From Conus ventricosus (Eukaryota > Mollusca > Gastropoda > Neogastropoda > Conidae), in the NCBI GenBank assembly GCA_018398815.1, contig CM031600.1, positions 47,614,792 to 47,678,791 of the forward strand: DNA of 64,000 nucleotides, read 5' to 3'. The notes under the pieces were generated by a model. That model did not search any database. It was not told where the DNA came from and saw only the letters and a list, made by a program, of their open reading frames with translations. Numbering within the stretch: position 1 is the stretch's first letter; the number at the start of each line of letters is the position of its first letter. Positions 40,485 to 50,127 of the stretch are shown in pieces. A program made the translations under genes and the position numbers.

Positions 40485-40572
40485 CCAAGGCCCAAACAGG
40501 TTTGATGCTGTTCTTCTTGTCATGAACCTTGTCTCCAATGTAGAAATCAGCCCGATGTATGGAGTCTGTCAC
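40485..40572 (-). CDS. MCPH1: MCPH1-like gene, penultimate coding exon
   Basis: Minus-strand exon between TTTTGCAG and a GTGAGA donor. It is 88 bp, entering in phase 0 and leaving in phase 1, which fits the next exon exactly. It encodes VTDSIHRADFYIGDK...SIKPVWAL, the central strands of the C-terminal BRCT domain. The tryptophan occupies the conserved position of the 'W-V-L-D' signature completed across the splice. It is intact. Confidence 0.8.
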
Positions 40573-40984
40573 CTGCAAAACCCATCACTGTCTTCTTCAT
40601 ATCACTTAAAGAAAAAAAAAAAAACAGAAACAGAAAAAGAAAGAGCCTTTTGACAGAACATCTACTAAGCAAGACTTATGAGACACAAGACTTGCTTCTG
40701 CATAAAGATCATACCCACTATACCCCAAGGAAGTCTCAAAAAAGGAGAACACAAAAAGCAATCAACAGTCACGAATCGTCAATGACTGGGTGTAAAAAGA
40801 ACGCTCTGATCTGTGAAAGGCAGAATCAGAAAAAAATCATTATGATCACTTATGAGTAAGAAAGGAAGAAAAGAACACAAAAAAGGAAGCAAGAGGGAGG
40901 CAAGAAGCATGGGGGTTGGGGGGGGGGGGGGGGGGCACCTACTGTATCATATTTTTACAACAGAAGTATTCACCAATTCTTTAC

Positions 40985-41128
40985 CTTTGCGCCACACAGC
41001 TGCAGCAGCTTGACTAGCTCGGGTCTGGTTGGAGTGCAGGCATTGGAGACAAACACGGAGCCGACAGACTCAAAGATACAGCACTGATAGGAACCTGCGT
41101 CCTGGGCCTCTCTTGCCAGACGGGCTTC
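40985..41128 (-). CDS. MCPH1: MCPH1-like gene, coding exon opening the C-terminal BRCT domain
   Basis: 144-bp minus-strand exon, phase 0 at both ends, with acceptor GGAGCAG and donor GTAAAG. The translation includes DAGSYQCCIFESVGSVFVSN and PELVKLLQLCGAK. This matches the layout of microcephalin BRCT3, where a 'FVSP...L-x-LVHLCGG' segment leads into the second half of the domain. The Gly pair of the canonical CGG is Gly-Ala here. No frame damage is present. Confidence 0.8.
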
Positions 41129-42331
41129 CTGCTCCACATCACAGTCAACACAAGGCGTTTAACAGAATGTAACAAACATCAAAATCTGCTATAACTGAGA
41201 AGGCACGGACAAAAGGGGGAGGAAGCGTGGACTGGGGACAGAAAGGGATAGTAAGCTTGGATGTTATGTAGACACAGTTTCGGTCATAAAAGTGTGTCAA
41301 GAGTTATTCAAAAACATTTTAAAAAATATCATTTGACTGTCTGGATCTTCTGTTAGGGAGTGAGGTGTCCCCTCTGGTGGACTGTTGACCTGATCATGAT
41401 TGCTCCATGCCCACTACCAATGTTGGGGCTGCAGCAGGATGAACCTTGTGCACATACATATAGGTAGTCAGATCGAGCTGGATTAATGCTACTGTGATGG
41501 CACACAGATAGTAAAAACAAATGTACACACACACACACAGAGTGCAACAACAAATATCAAAGATAACATCCACCATATAATGTACACCCCAAACAGGATT
41601 AACAACAATGTCCCACTTAACAGTGCTTCGCCTGCATGCCAGCTAATTAACTCAGTCACAGTGATCTATTCAATCCTTTGCATCCCAACAGGTTTTCCAG
41701 AAGAAAAAAGTTCATAGATGTTTCCTGGACTGTTCCTTGGCTTTGCTATTACATTTCCACACTTACTTTTCCCCCATGTTTGCCATGTAGAAATTCTATT
41801 TACCATGTGTGCAGTCTGCTCAGTGTTTTGAGCTATCTGTGGTAGGAACCAATCACTCTTTACAGTATGTCTTTTGCTGCCATCTGTTGTTGAAAAGGCG
41901 GTATCCTTTTCTCTTCTTTTCTGAGTATGTACAGGAAAACAGACAAAACAAATGTGACCTGCGTTTCAAGGGAAATAATTAAAGCAAGCGTGCAGTGTGA
42001 TGCCATCAACTTCAGGCTTCTAAGTGTTAGCACATTCTTGCCCCGCGTTCCCCTCTCCATCACTGTTGTTGATAACACTGTTTAGGTTTTCACTGACAAA
42101 AGCAAAAGTATGGATGACAGCTTTTGAAAATTCCAGAACTCTGACCTTGAGTTTTTTCCCTGAGCTGTTTTTCTAGATGCATTTTTCAACCTTCAGAAAA
42201 GGCCCTTCCATTTTCAATGAATTTTGCATGGTTTCCAGGACCTGTTTGAATCCTGAATCCTACTCATTTCTCTATGACACTTATAAGAAAAGTTTTATGG
42301 GTGTCAAGTCATTCCATTCTGTTCTCCTCAC

Positions 42332-42409
42332 CTTGCACATTGGCATGTCCTCAACCATTTCAAAGTCTTCCTCACCAATCCATTCCCCATCCTCCATGGA
42401 GCGCACAAC
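42332..42409 (-). CDS. MCPH1: MCPH1-like gene, coding exon at the end of BRCT2
   Basis: 78-bp minus-strand exon between TTTCAG and GTGAGG, phase 0 at both ends. The translation VVRSMEDGEWIGEEDFEMVE... corresponds to the end of microcephalin's second BRCT domain ('SLELGHWISEEPFEL' in vertebrates), including the conserved W-I-x-E-E-x-F-E core. Upstream exons are not visible before the Polinton-like element, so they must lie beyond it or outside the window. Confidence 0.8.
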
Positions 42410-42442
42410 CTGAAATGTGCAGAACAGTTATATTTGGGGACT

Positions 42443-42655
42443 GTGAGAGATCTACTGTGGTAAGCAGTCTACTTGATGCCAGGCATAATTGGGACTAGGA
42501 GAGATCTACTGTGGTAAGCAGTCTACTTGATGCCAGGCATAATTGGGACTGGGAGAGATCTACTGTGGTAAGCAGTCTACTTAATGCCAGGCATAATTGG
42601 GACTGGGAGAGATCTACTGTGGTAAGCAGTCTACTTGATGCCAGGCACATGGGTG
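42443..42655. repeat. 54-bp tandem repeat, about four copies
   Basis: The unit contains GAGAGATCTACTGTGGTAAG and CTACTTGATGCCAGGCATAA. Copies are nearly identical and lie just upstream (in transcript sense) of the MCPH1-like exon at 42332-42409. Confidence 0.9.
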
Positions 42656-42659
42656 AAAC

Positions 42660-42782
42660 CTGGGAAAATTGAAAATCCTGAAAGGTGGGGGTCCAGGGGG
42701 CCTCCCGGCCCCTGGCGGGGTCAAGGGGCAGAGCCCGTTGTCGGGGGTCAGGGGGCTTTGCCCCCTGAAGCTGAAGCATTTT
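42660..42782. repeat. GC-rich palindromic module, second copy type
   Basis: GGGGGTCCAGGGGGCC, GGGGCAGAGCCC and GGGGGCTTTGCCCCC form nested short hairpins and end in AAGCTGAAGCATTTTT. It resembles the module at 28130-28235 in design and in its final GCTGAxGC-T-run. Confidence 0.6.
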
Positions 42783-43017
42783 TACATTTTCGTTATTAAA
42801 ATCAGACCATTTTGAGGTACTTTCAGCATGTTTTTATAAGTGAAATATGACTAATGTTGTGTCCCAGAGTAACTTATGCTGCTCCCCCCCCCCCCCCAAA
42901 AAAATTAATAAATGAAAAGAAAACTTGTGAATCATAAAGAATAATAAAAATCACTAAACCAGCATAATTTTGTATGTTATGCAGAATTTACTTACAGACT
43001 GGTGCATTACTTGTCCA

Positions 43018-43463
<446 letters not shown>

Positions 43464-43473
43464 CTAGTAAACC

Positions 43474-44085
43474 CTACAAACATACATACTGTGTTGGGTT
43501 GTCCGTTTTTAATACTAATTTACAAAACTTTTCAGATTTTAGTTTTTGCTTAATCCTGTGTTTTTCCTGGTCATTCTCAATAACATCATTTTCACGCAAA
43601 CATTCATCAAATGCGTCTTTGTCTTTCATGTGAAATAAAACTACACTCTTTAACTGTTCTCTAAAGTCTTTTAAAACCGAGTTATATTTTTGACATAAAA
43701 TCCACACACTTATCCCAGCATGTCTTCCACTGAAAGCCAGTTTTGACAAAGTGTTTCTCTTTTTAACTATGTCTTTTTCTGCCGAACAGTCATCTATAAT
43801 AAATAGTGTCTGCGTTCCCTCAAACAGTCTATAAAAGTGTTCTAAACATTCACTCAGTTTATTGCTAGGATCAACTAAATATATGTCATCATCTGTCCAT
43901 ATAAACCTTCTATCATGATATGCTTTGTTCCATTTAAGTGTTGGACAGAAAATCACAATATGATCAAAATTATAACGATAAACTGTTTGTAACAGGTTGA
44001 GGATAAATATTGTTTTTCCACAACCAGTTTGTCCACAAATCAATGAACAATGAGGAGTTTTTGTCATAAAGTTTAACTGCTCCAT
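43474..44085 (-). CDS. FtsK/HerA-type (A32-like) genome-packaging ATPase
   Basis: Intact 203-residue protein. A Walker A P-loop CGQTGCGKT lies near residues 17-25. A Walker B-like LFIIDDCS near 93-100 is followed by a stretch (FSGRHAGISVWILCQKY) like the sensor region of Polinton and poxvirus A32-type packaging ATPases. These enzymes pump DNA into preformed capsids. It is the outermost gene on the left and reads away from the element. A 16-bp gap separates it from the upstream orphan gene, which is on the same strand, so the two may be co-transcribed. The length is typical for the family. This is one of the few undamaged genes in the element. Confidence 0.9.
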   Translation of the reverse strand: MEQLNFMTKTPHCSLICGQTGCGKTIFILNLLQTVYRYNFDHIVIFCPTLKWNKAYHDRRFIWTDDDIYLVDPSNKLSECLEHFYRLFEGTQTLFIIDDCSAEKDIVKKRNTLSKLAFSGRHAGISVWILCQKYNSVLKDFREQLKSVVLFHMKDKDAFDECLRENDVIENDQEKHRIKQKLKSEKFCKLVLKTDNPTQYVCL

Positions 44086-44101
44086 AGTTTTATAACAGAA
44101 T

Positions 44102-44959
44102 TTAATCTAATCCAGTTATTATTTTTATCATACTCTCTGTCAAAACTTGTTCAGTATAATAAAATCCTATGAGGCCTAAATGTGTAAGATTAATCCAATT
44201 CAGTTCTGTAAGATTGTTTCTATTTAAGTCAACATTGATTTTGTTACTTGTTGTTATGATCTTAATATCCTCACCATTGTGAAGAACGACGATGGTAACG
44301 TTAAGACGTTTAACGTCTAAGTTTTGCCAGCTAATATTAATTCCTTTTATAAGGTCGTCACTAACGCCCACAACCCCATCCCTCTCCACATCTTTAAAGA
44401 CAGAAATGTCAAATATCATTGTGAACGTGTCTCCTAATTTTCTCCTTGGAAAGAACTGTAATTTTGTAGAAGCTTTCTTTAAAACCGTTTCTTTTCTGTG
44501 GAGGATGTACTGTTTTTTCCCATACGGCGTTATTTCAATTTCTTTCCGGCTATTGTCGTCCGGCATAAGACTGACATGTAAAGGGCCAGAGTTGAATGCT
44601 TTTCTGAAACTTTTTTGACGGCTAAAAAATGTAAATGGGCTTATGAATTCAAATTTTATTTCCCATTCTAAATATGGTTCTAAGTGCCATTTGAGGTCAG
44701 GTTTTCGAACTATTTTATATTCATACTGGCCAACATTATTTGCTTCTAGATTGCGTAGTTGTTCTAGTTTAGGAAACCTTTTGTTGTCGTCAACCTCTTT
44801 GCGTTTATAATCACCATCTTTAGTGTACTCAAAACCATACAAAGTGCCTATCTCACCATTCTGTTCAAAGTCCGCAACGTCTGCAAGGTCTTTTAATTCT
44901 AAAGTTATACACCTTACAGGCGCTAATGTAACTCCCGATTCTTCTGGCCCACGCGACAT
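44102..44959 (-). CDS. Conserved-looking orphan of the element, 285 residues
   Basis: Intact minus-strand frame from MSRGPEESGV to a stop, 16 bp before the ATPase and 18 bp after the minor-capsid-like gene. It is rich in beta-forming and charged residues (for example EYKIVRKPDLKWHLEPYLEWEIKFEF) and has no signal peptide or membrane segment. I do not recognise a domain. Its position between capsid and packaging genes, and its beta-rich sequence, suggest a structural or assembly role, but that is inference only. The undamaged frame in an otherwise broken element argues that the sequence is real. Confidence 0.75.
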   Translation of the reverse strand: MSRGPEESGVTLAPVRCITLELKDLADVADFEQNGEIGTLYGFEYTKDGDYKRKEVDDNKRFPKLEQLRNLEANNVGQYEYKIVRKPDLKWHLEPYLEWEIKFEFISPFTFFSRQKSFRKAFNSGPLHVSLMPDDNSRKEIEITPYGKKQYILHRKETVLKKASTKLQFFPRRKLGDTFTMIFDISVFKDVERDGVVGVSDDLIKGINISWQNLDVKRLNVTIVVLHNGEDIKIITTSNKINVDLNRNNLTELNWINLTHLGLIGFYYTEQVLTESMIKIITGLD

Positions 44960-44977
44960 TATTTTTAGTACAACTTA

Positions 44978-45675
44978 TTATTTTATTTCCAAAACAATGT
45001 GCAGGTTATCACATTTTACAACTTTCCCCGTTTTGTCTGCAATTTTTATATTAAATGATCCGACCCTTCCACAAACTAATCTTTTAAACTGTAAATTAGG
45101 GAATTGTATAATTTCATAATCGCAATATGCAGCTTTCCCTGACGGAAGAGCTCTTAAAACAGTTGAGGGCCTTCCATCATACAAGTTTTCATCAGTGCTC
45201 AGCTCGTCCAAATGAACATAGAGTAATGAATGTAATGCAAGATCGAGCGGATTTTCCCCCTCATAAGTAGTTTTGTTTGGTGTAACTCTAAAACTATGAG
45301 TGGGTTGATTGTCAGTTGTAAAGCCTAACATTTTAGCTAGCTCTCTATCAAAATAGTAAGCTACTTCTTCTTCAGGCTTGAATGTTAACATTGTTTTTAG
45401 ATTCGCATTGTTAAGTTTGAGAGTAATGTCAAAGTTACTCATTGCTTCTTTTAGTGAGCAAAACCCGTAATAACCATCAGGTATTGTTAACTGGCTAACT
45501 TTGTTCCCTAATTTGTCAACTTTTTGAATCTTATTATTCTTCTTTGATTCACTTATATTAAACCATACGACTTTGTAAATATTTCATGAAGTGCAACCAT
45601 TCTGGCTCCGCAATTGTTATCAATAGTATGTTCTAAAAACGAAGGACGGTCTTGGGTTGTTATTGTTACAAACAT
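44978..45675 (-). pseudogene. Probable minor capsid (penton-like) protein, one frame break
   Basis: A minus-strand reading begins MFVTITTQDRPSFLEHTI at 45675 and breaks near 45555. It then continues to a stop at 44978; the intact downstream part is a 154-residue frame. The architecture (extended N-terminus, a DNEFA-like middle and a C-terminal beta-rich block ending VLEIK) resembles a protein that I recall accompanying capsid genes in Polinton-like loci of cnidarians and molluscs. A single jelly-roll penton role is an inference. A structure prediction would be needed to support it. It shares strand and tight spacing with the ATPase and orphan genes. Confidence 0.5.
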
Positions 45676-45693
45676 TTTTTAAACGAAATAAAA

Positions 45694-46908
45694 ATGAGTG
45701 CATTCAAATATACTGATGCAAAATATTCTGTTGGGCCGCACTACAATCTTAAAAATATAACAACTGACACCCTTGACATTTCTGTGACCCAGACTGACAC
45801 CTTTCAAGTAAAGGTGAGTACGCCATTAAGCAGATATCTTAACCCCCCTATTAAAAACGACCACATCCCAAAAGTGTGGTTCAGTCATCCGATGCAGTTT
45901 TATCAGAACCAGTTAAACTTTGCCGTGTTTTGTGCATCAACTGGATGTGGAGTGTCGTATGCTGATCACTTAAATCATCCTGATCCTTTGGTGAGGTCAG
46001 TGTATAGATTTCATTTTTATTACACCTTCAGACGTATTTTGACTGAAACTGCAAGCACCATTACCAAATGACAAACCGTTTAATCCATTTAGCAACAGAA
46101 TAGACATGAAGGCTTTTGAAAGGATCTGTAACGAATTCAATATTAAGGTCAAGACAGACTTTAGACAAAAGTTGGACCTTAATCATGGTCTAGGCACCCC
46201 TTATTTTTGGGGCGTGCACAGAAAGTATAAATATGACTGGAATCCCCCTTACACATCTTTCTCTTCAGGCACAACTGTTCACCTTGGGTCCATAGAGCAA
46301 GAGCATAAAACAGCATGGACAACATTTATCTTAGACACTTCTAAGGGCCTAACTAAAGCAGGAATAGAACGAATAAACGACTCTGTTCGTACTTACGTTT
46401 GGTGTTTGCTAGGTTCGCAAGCACAAACGAGATCAAGCATAACTGATCCTTCTACTGGCTTTGATGCACAAAAACAATACTTAGCAAATTTAGAGGACGC
46501 CATTAATTCTACAGTTGATTTACCTTCAAGTATAAAAAGGTACCAAAATGTTTTGCAATACGCAAGATCGAAAGTAGACTTTGCTGTTGGCACTGGTTTA
46601 TACATGCTACCTTCTGACCTCAGACTCCAGGTAGGTACAATAATGAACTACAACAATGAAATCCTCGTGGCAGGCAATGAACAGAAAGTTGGAAAAAACG
46701 AAATAAATTCTGAGCCAGTAATATTGCAAGCAGTAAACAACACCCAAGAATAAGTCATCCAATCCCCGAGGCCCAAAGCCCGAAGGCCGTTGAAGAAGTC
46801 AAAAAAAATAATGACCATGAATATGAAAAGACAGCACTTGTTCTTGGATTAACTGGCCTAGGATTACTTGGTCTTTATTTTACTAAAAATTTAAAACCCG
46901 ACTATTAA
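45694..46908 (+). pseudogene. Virion-associated membrane protein candidate, two frame breaks
   Basis: Starts MSAFKYTDAKYSVG at 45694 and opens divergently from the minor-capsid-like gene, leaving an 18-bp gap. It breaks near 46066 and again near 46750. The second segment (46106-46753) is a 215-residue frame including RICNEFNIKVKTDF and DLPSSIKRYQNVLQYARSK. The last segment carries a single hydrophobic helix (ALVLGLTGLGLLGLYF) and ends at 46908. I know this layout only as an uncharacterised family in invertebrate Polinton-like elements. A C-terminal anchor and co-location with capsid genes suggest a structural or membrane role. Its 3' end overlaps that of the convergent gene by 18 bp. Confidence 0.6.
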
Positions 46909-48050
46909 GAGAACTAATGTCCATAAGTGCTCAGCCATAAAGCCAACTACTTTGCCTGCAGTAGACAAAAGCCAGCTAACAACACCCCCTAATATACCCG
47001 GTAAAGCGTCTATGGCTTTACTGGCTAATTTTTTTAATAAACCCGCAAGATGATCAAGCTGTTTTTTTACCCTGATTTATCAGGCGGAGGCGATGGCGAT
47101 GGAGGCACTGGCCCAGGACCACCGCCGCCTGTAATAGCCATCACCAGTGTACTTATTGCAAATCCTAAGGCCGTTATAACGCTTACTAATGTGACTCCTT
47201 GCTCTCTAAACAGTGTTCGTATTCGTTCTGCTAGCGTTGTGTCTTCATATAAAATTCTTTGGATAGTTTCTCTTATTCTGCTCACTTGAGTTCGTAATTG
47301 TTCTCGGTTAGTAGACAACGCTTCTAGTCTTGCTGATCTCTCTTGTTCAAGATCTTTTAGTCTTTGGGTTATTCTTTCTTTAACACCAGGCCTAAGTTGG
47401 CGTCATCAGCCTCAACGAGTTTTTCTTTTTCTCTTTTTATATGCTCATCTACTTCACCTAGTTTTGCTAAATTGTTTGTTAATTCGCCTCTGATGCTTCT
47501 CAAAGCATGATCAAGGGCCGTTATTTTTCGCATGGGTAGCGGGGGGTCGTGTATAGTTTTTAATGCTGTTTCTTCTGAAAAACTGGTTTCTGCTTGCATT
47601 ACTTTGTCTGCTGTTTGACTTAAATCTTGAAGTTCCATGTTTTGTATTTGGTTATCTGTTGGGAGTTCTTGTAGCGTGTTTTGAAGTTTAGCAACTGCTT
47701 CCCTATCTAATTTTGGTTTAGTAATGCCAAGGCGATTTTGATCGGCCACTCTAAGTCTTTGTCTAATTGTATTCATGCCTACAAACTTTGATGGGTCTCG
47801 TTTATCTGTAAGCCGAACAAGTTGTCCTTGATCGTTTTTTACAAACAAATGGCCTTTTTTATCTACATCAAAATCATATAGGAAAATCGGGAGGTTCTAG
47901 GCCTAGACTTTTGTAAAATGAGTCAACCTTACTTAATGTTAATTCATGCAACAGTGAGGTCGTTGAGCGATGCTGTATCAAAGAAGCCGTTTCACTCATG
48001 TCGTCTCCAAGATCAAAAACATCATAATCTTCATCTTCAATTCCTGCCAT
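46891..48050 (-). pseudogene. Large coiled-coil and transmembrane element protein, several frame breaks
   Basis: Starts MAGIEDEDYDVFDLGDD at 48050 on the minus strand. Segments follow in order: an acidic N-terminus (48050-47880), a helical coiled-coil rich region (47848-47369), a Ser/Arg/Glu-rich coil leading to a hydrophobic stretch VTLVSVITALGFAISTLVMA and a proline/glycine linker (47318-47070), and a second hydrophobic region (GILGGVVSWLLSTAGKVVGF) ending at 46891. Breaks occur near 47880, 47385 and 47055. The combination of coiled coil, TM, PG-rich linker and TM is one I associate with a family seen repeatedly in invertebrate Polinton-like loci, of unknown function. It diverges from the capsid gene with a 39-bp gap. 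Confidence 0.6.
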
Positions 48051-48089
48051 GTTTTAAATAGTTAACTTTTTATTTTGTTTTATAAAAAA

Positions 48090-49360
48090 ATGTCACAAGT
48101 AATGGCTCGATTCTTGACCCGCATAGAAGACTGAAAGAGCCCTTTGGCGTGAAGGGAAATAAGCGGAATATTACTGTTCCAAATAATCCATCTACTATTG
48201 ATGCGGATCAAATTCTTACTGTTAAATTTCCAGACCTAGGAGCGGATGAAGTGATTGTGCCAGGCTCTGCACGTCTTACTTTCAAAATAGAACTCGCTTC
48301 AACAACAGACCCAAACAGGACGGTTGTACAGAATCTGGGGCGGGCAATTGTTAAGAAAATTTCTATAAAACTTGAGGGGCAAGAAATATTTTCTTTACAT
48401 AATGCAGACATATTTTTAGCCTATTCTGATCTATGGCTAACCGCGAATGAAAGGGCTGATCTTGCGTTTCAAGGAATCGAAAATGAAGAAGCACTAAAAC
48501 ATAGAATAGGCGCCGCAAACGCTAAAGACGGTAAAAGGTTTGTAGCCGTAAGTTATGCGTATGGAAATCGCTTTTTCATACCCCCAGATTTTGAGTTGTT
48601 AAAAGCGCATGCCCCATACTTTCAAGGAGCATTAAAAGACAGATTGTCATATGAACTAACTTTTAATGAATACAAACGTGTCATCATATCATCAGACACC
48701 GAAGCAAAGTACAGCATTTCTGACATCTCGTTAGAGTTTGACGTTGTTAGCAACCCTAATTTAGCAAGGCTGATTGAGCAACAATATCAGTCAAAATTAG
48801 CAATATATTACGAAAGAGTGATTCATCATTCTAAATATCCTAAAAGCAAGGCAGACACTATATGGAATTTCAGTTTTAGTGCCACAGCAAGATCGCTTAA
48901 AGGTATTTTATTGCTGTGTGAAAACGAAGAACCATTCGAAAGACAAACTGAAAATTTTGTTAATCCTAAAATAACAAAAGTGCAATGTACAATTGAGGGT
49001 AGTCCTAACCAAATCTACGCTAGCGGGCTTAAAACCTTATCAGCATTTTGATGAAATAAGAAAACTGTTTGGAGGCGGGAGGTGTAGAAATCCGACAGTT
49101 GACCTTGTGTCTAAAGATCTGCATCTTCACAGTGTTAGACTTGATCATTATTTAACAACGAAATACGGTTTATGGATTGACCTAAGGTCAACGGAGGATA
49201 ATCAGTTACATGGAAGCGGGAGAACTGTTAGAGACATAATAAACACATTCAAATTGATAAAGAAGAAGAAGCCGATAAACCGCTTAATGTGTATTTGTTT
49301 TTAATATATGATGCGCAGCTAAATATTCAAGATAACAGATTAGAAAATATACATTACTAA
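48090..49360 (+). pseudogene. Probable double-jelly-roll major capsid protein (MCP), three frame breaks
   Basis: The largest piece (48149-49051, 300 codons) has LTVKFPDLGADEVIVPGSA and RAIVKKISIKLEGQEIFS near its start, a pattern I associate with the Polinton major capsid protein. A start at 48090, a break before about 48110, another near 49020 and a third near 49240 leave the gene ending at 49360. The whole is about 420 codons, in the usual 400-600 range. In Polintons the MCP is predicted to form two beta-barrels and assemble icosahedral shells, as in adenovirus and virophages. It lies next to the other candidate structural genes. Fold prediction is the decisive test. Confidence 0.7.
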
Positions 49361-49383
49361 ATTATTTTTTATTTTAAAAAAGC

Positions 49384-50075
49384 ATGTCTGTTCAGCATTA
49401 TCCGAAAGTATCTACAGCGCCAGAGTCGCCGAGAGAAGAGATAGCCCCCGGCATAAAAACCTTCAGATTAACAAACATTACACAAATGCAACAAAAACTA
49501 GAGCAGGACCTTTCAAAATACAGCAAAACCAAACGAAGGTATTCTGCTGCCTTTAATGCTGTTACATATGTTAATACTGGAGCATCGACTATAAGCGCTG
49601 CATCAGCAGGAACGAGTGTTGGTCTCTTAGCAACGGGCATAGGCGCACCCGCAGCTTTACCTCTAGGCGGTTTGTCTTTAGCTCTTGGCCTGTGTTCATT
49701 AGCTGTAGGTGCAGCTAGCAAAAAAATAAAAAATAAACTCCAAAAGCACACAGCTATAGTTCAACTGATAACAGCTAAACTTAGTTCCTTCAAGCTGATT
49801 ATAAATAAAGCGCTAGCTGACTCAAACATCACGGATGAAGAATTTAGTCGTTTACAGGCCGATTTTGATGACTACAAAAGACAAAAGTTTGATCTTCAAA
49901 GAAAGGCGAGGACAAGTTTTTCTCAACAGCCAGACCCGAGCAGATAAAAAAGGAATGCTTAAAAAAAGTAAACGAAACATTAAACTCTGTTCTAAACAGC
50001 TTACTTAACAACGCCAAGGGTGTTTATACTTTAGTTTATGAGTCCATGCACAAAAAGACGTACGATATTGATTAA
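49384..50075 (+). pseudogene. Element membrane protein with Gly/Ala-rich hydrophobic hairpin, one frame break
   Basis: Starts MSVQHYPKVSTAPESP at 49384. Residues about 55-115 form an Ala/Gly-rich hydrophobic region (SVGLLATGIGAPAALPLGGL then SLALGLCSLAVGAASKK) likely to be one or two membrane segments. It is followed by a basic amphipathic C-terminus. A break near 49935 shortens the visible frame; the remainder reads to a stop at 50075. It lies 24 bp after the MCP stop and about 50 bp before the polymerase start, in the same direction. The function is unknown. A second, damaged copy is at 58372-59076. Confidence 0.65.
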
Positions 50076-50127
50076 TTATTTTTTTTTAAATTTAAATAAA
50101 TATTTTGAGTTAGAAAAGAAACTCAAC

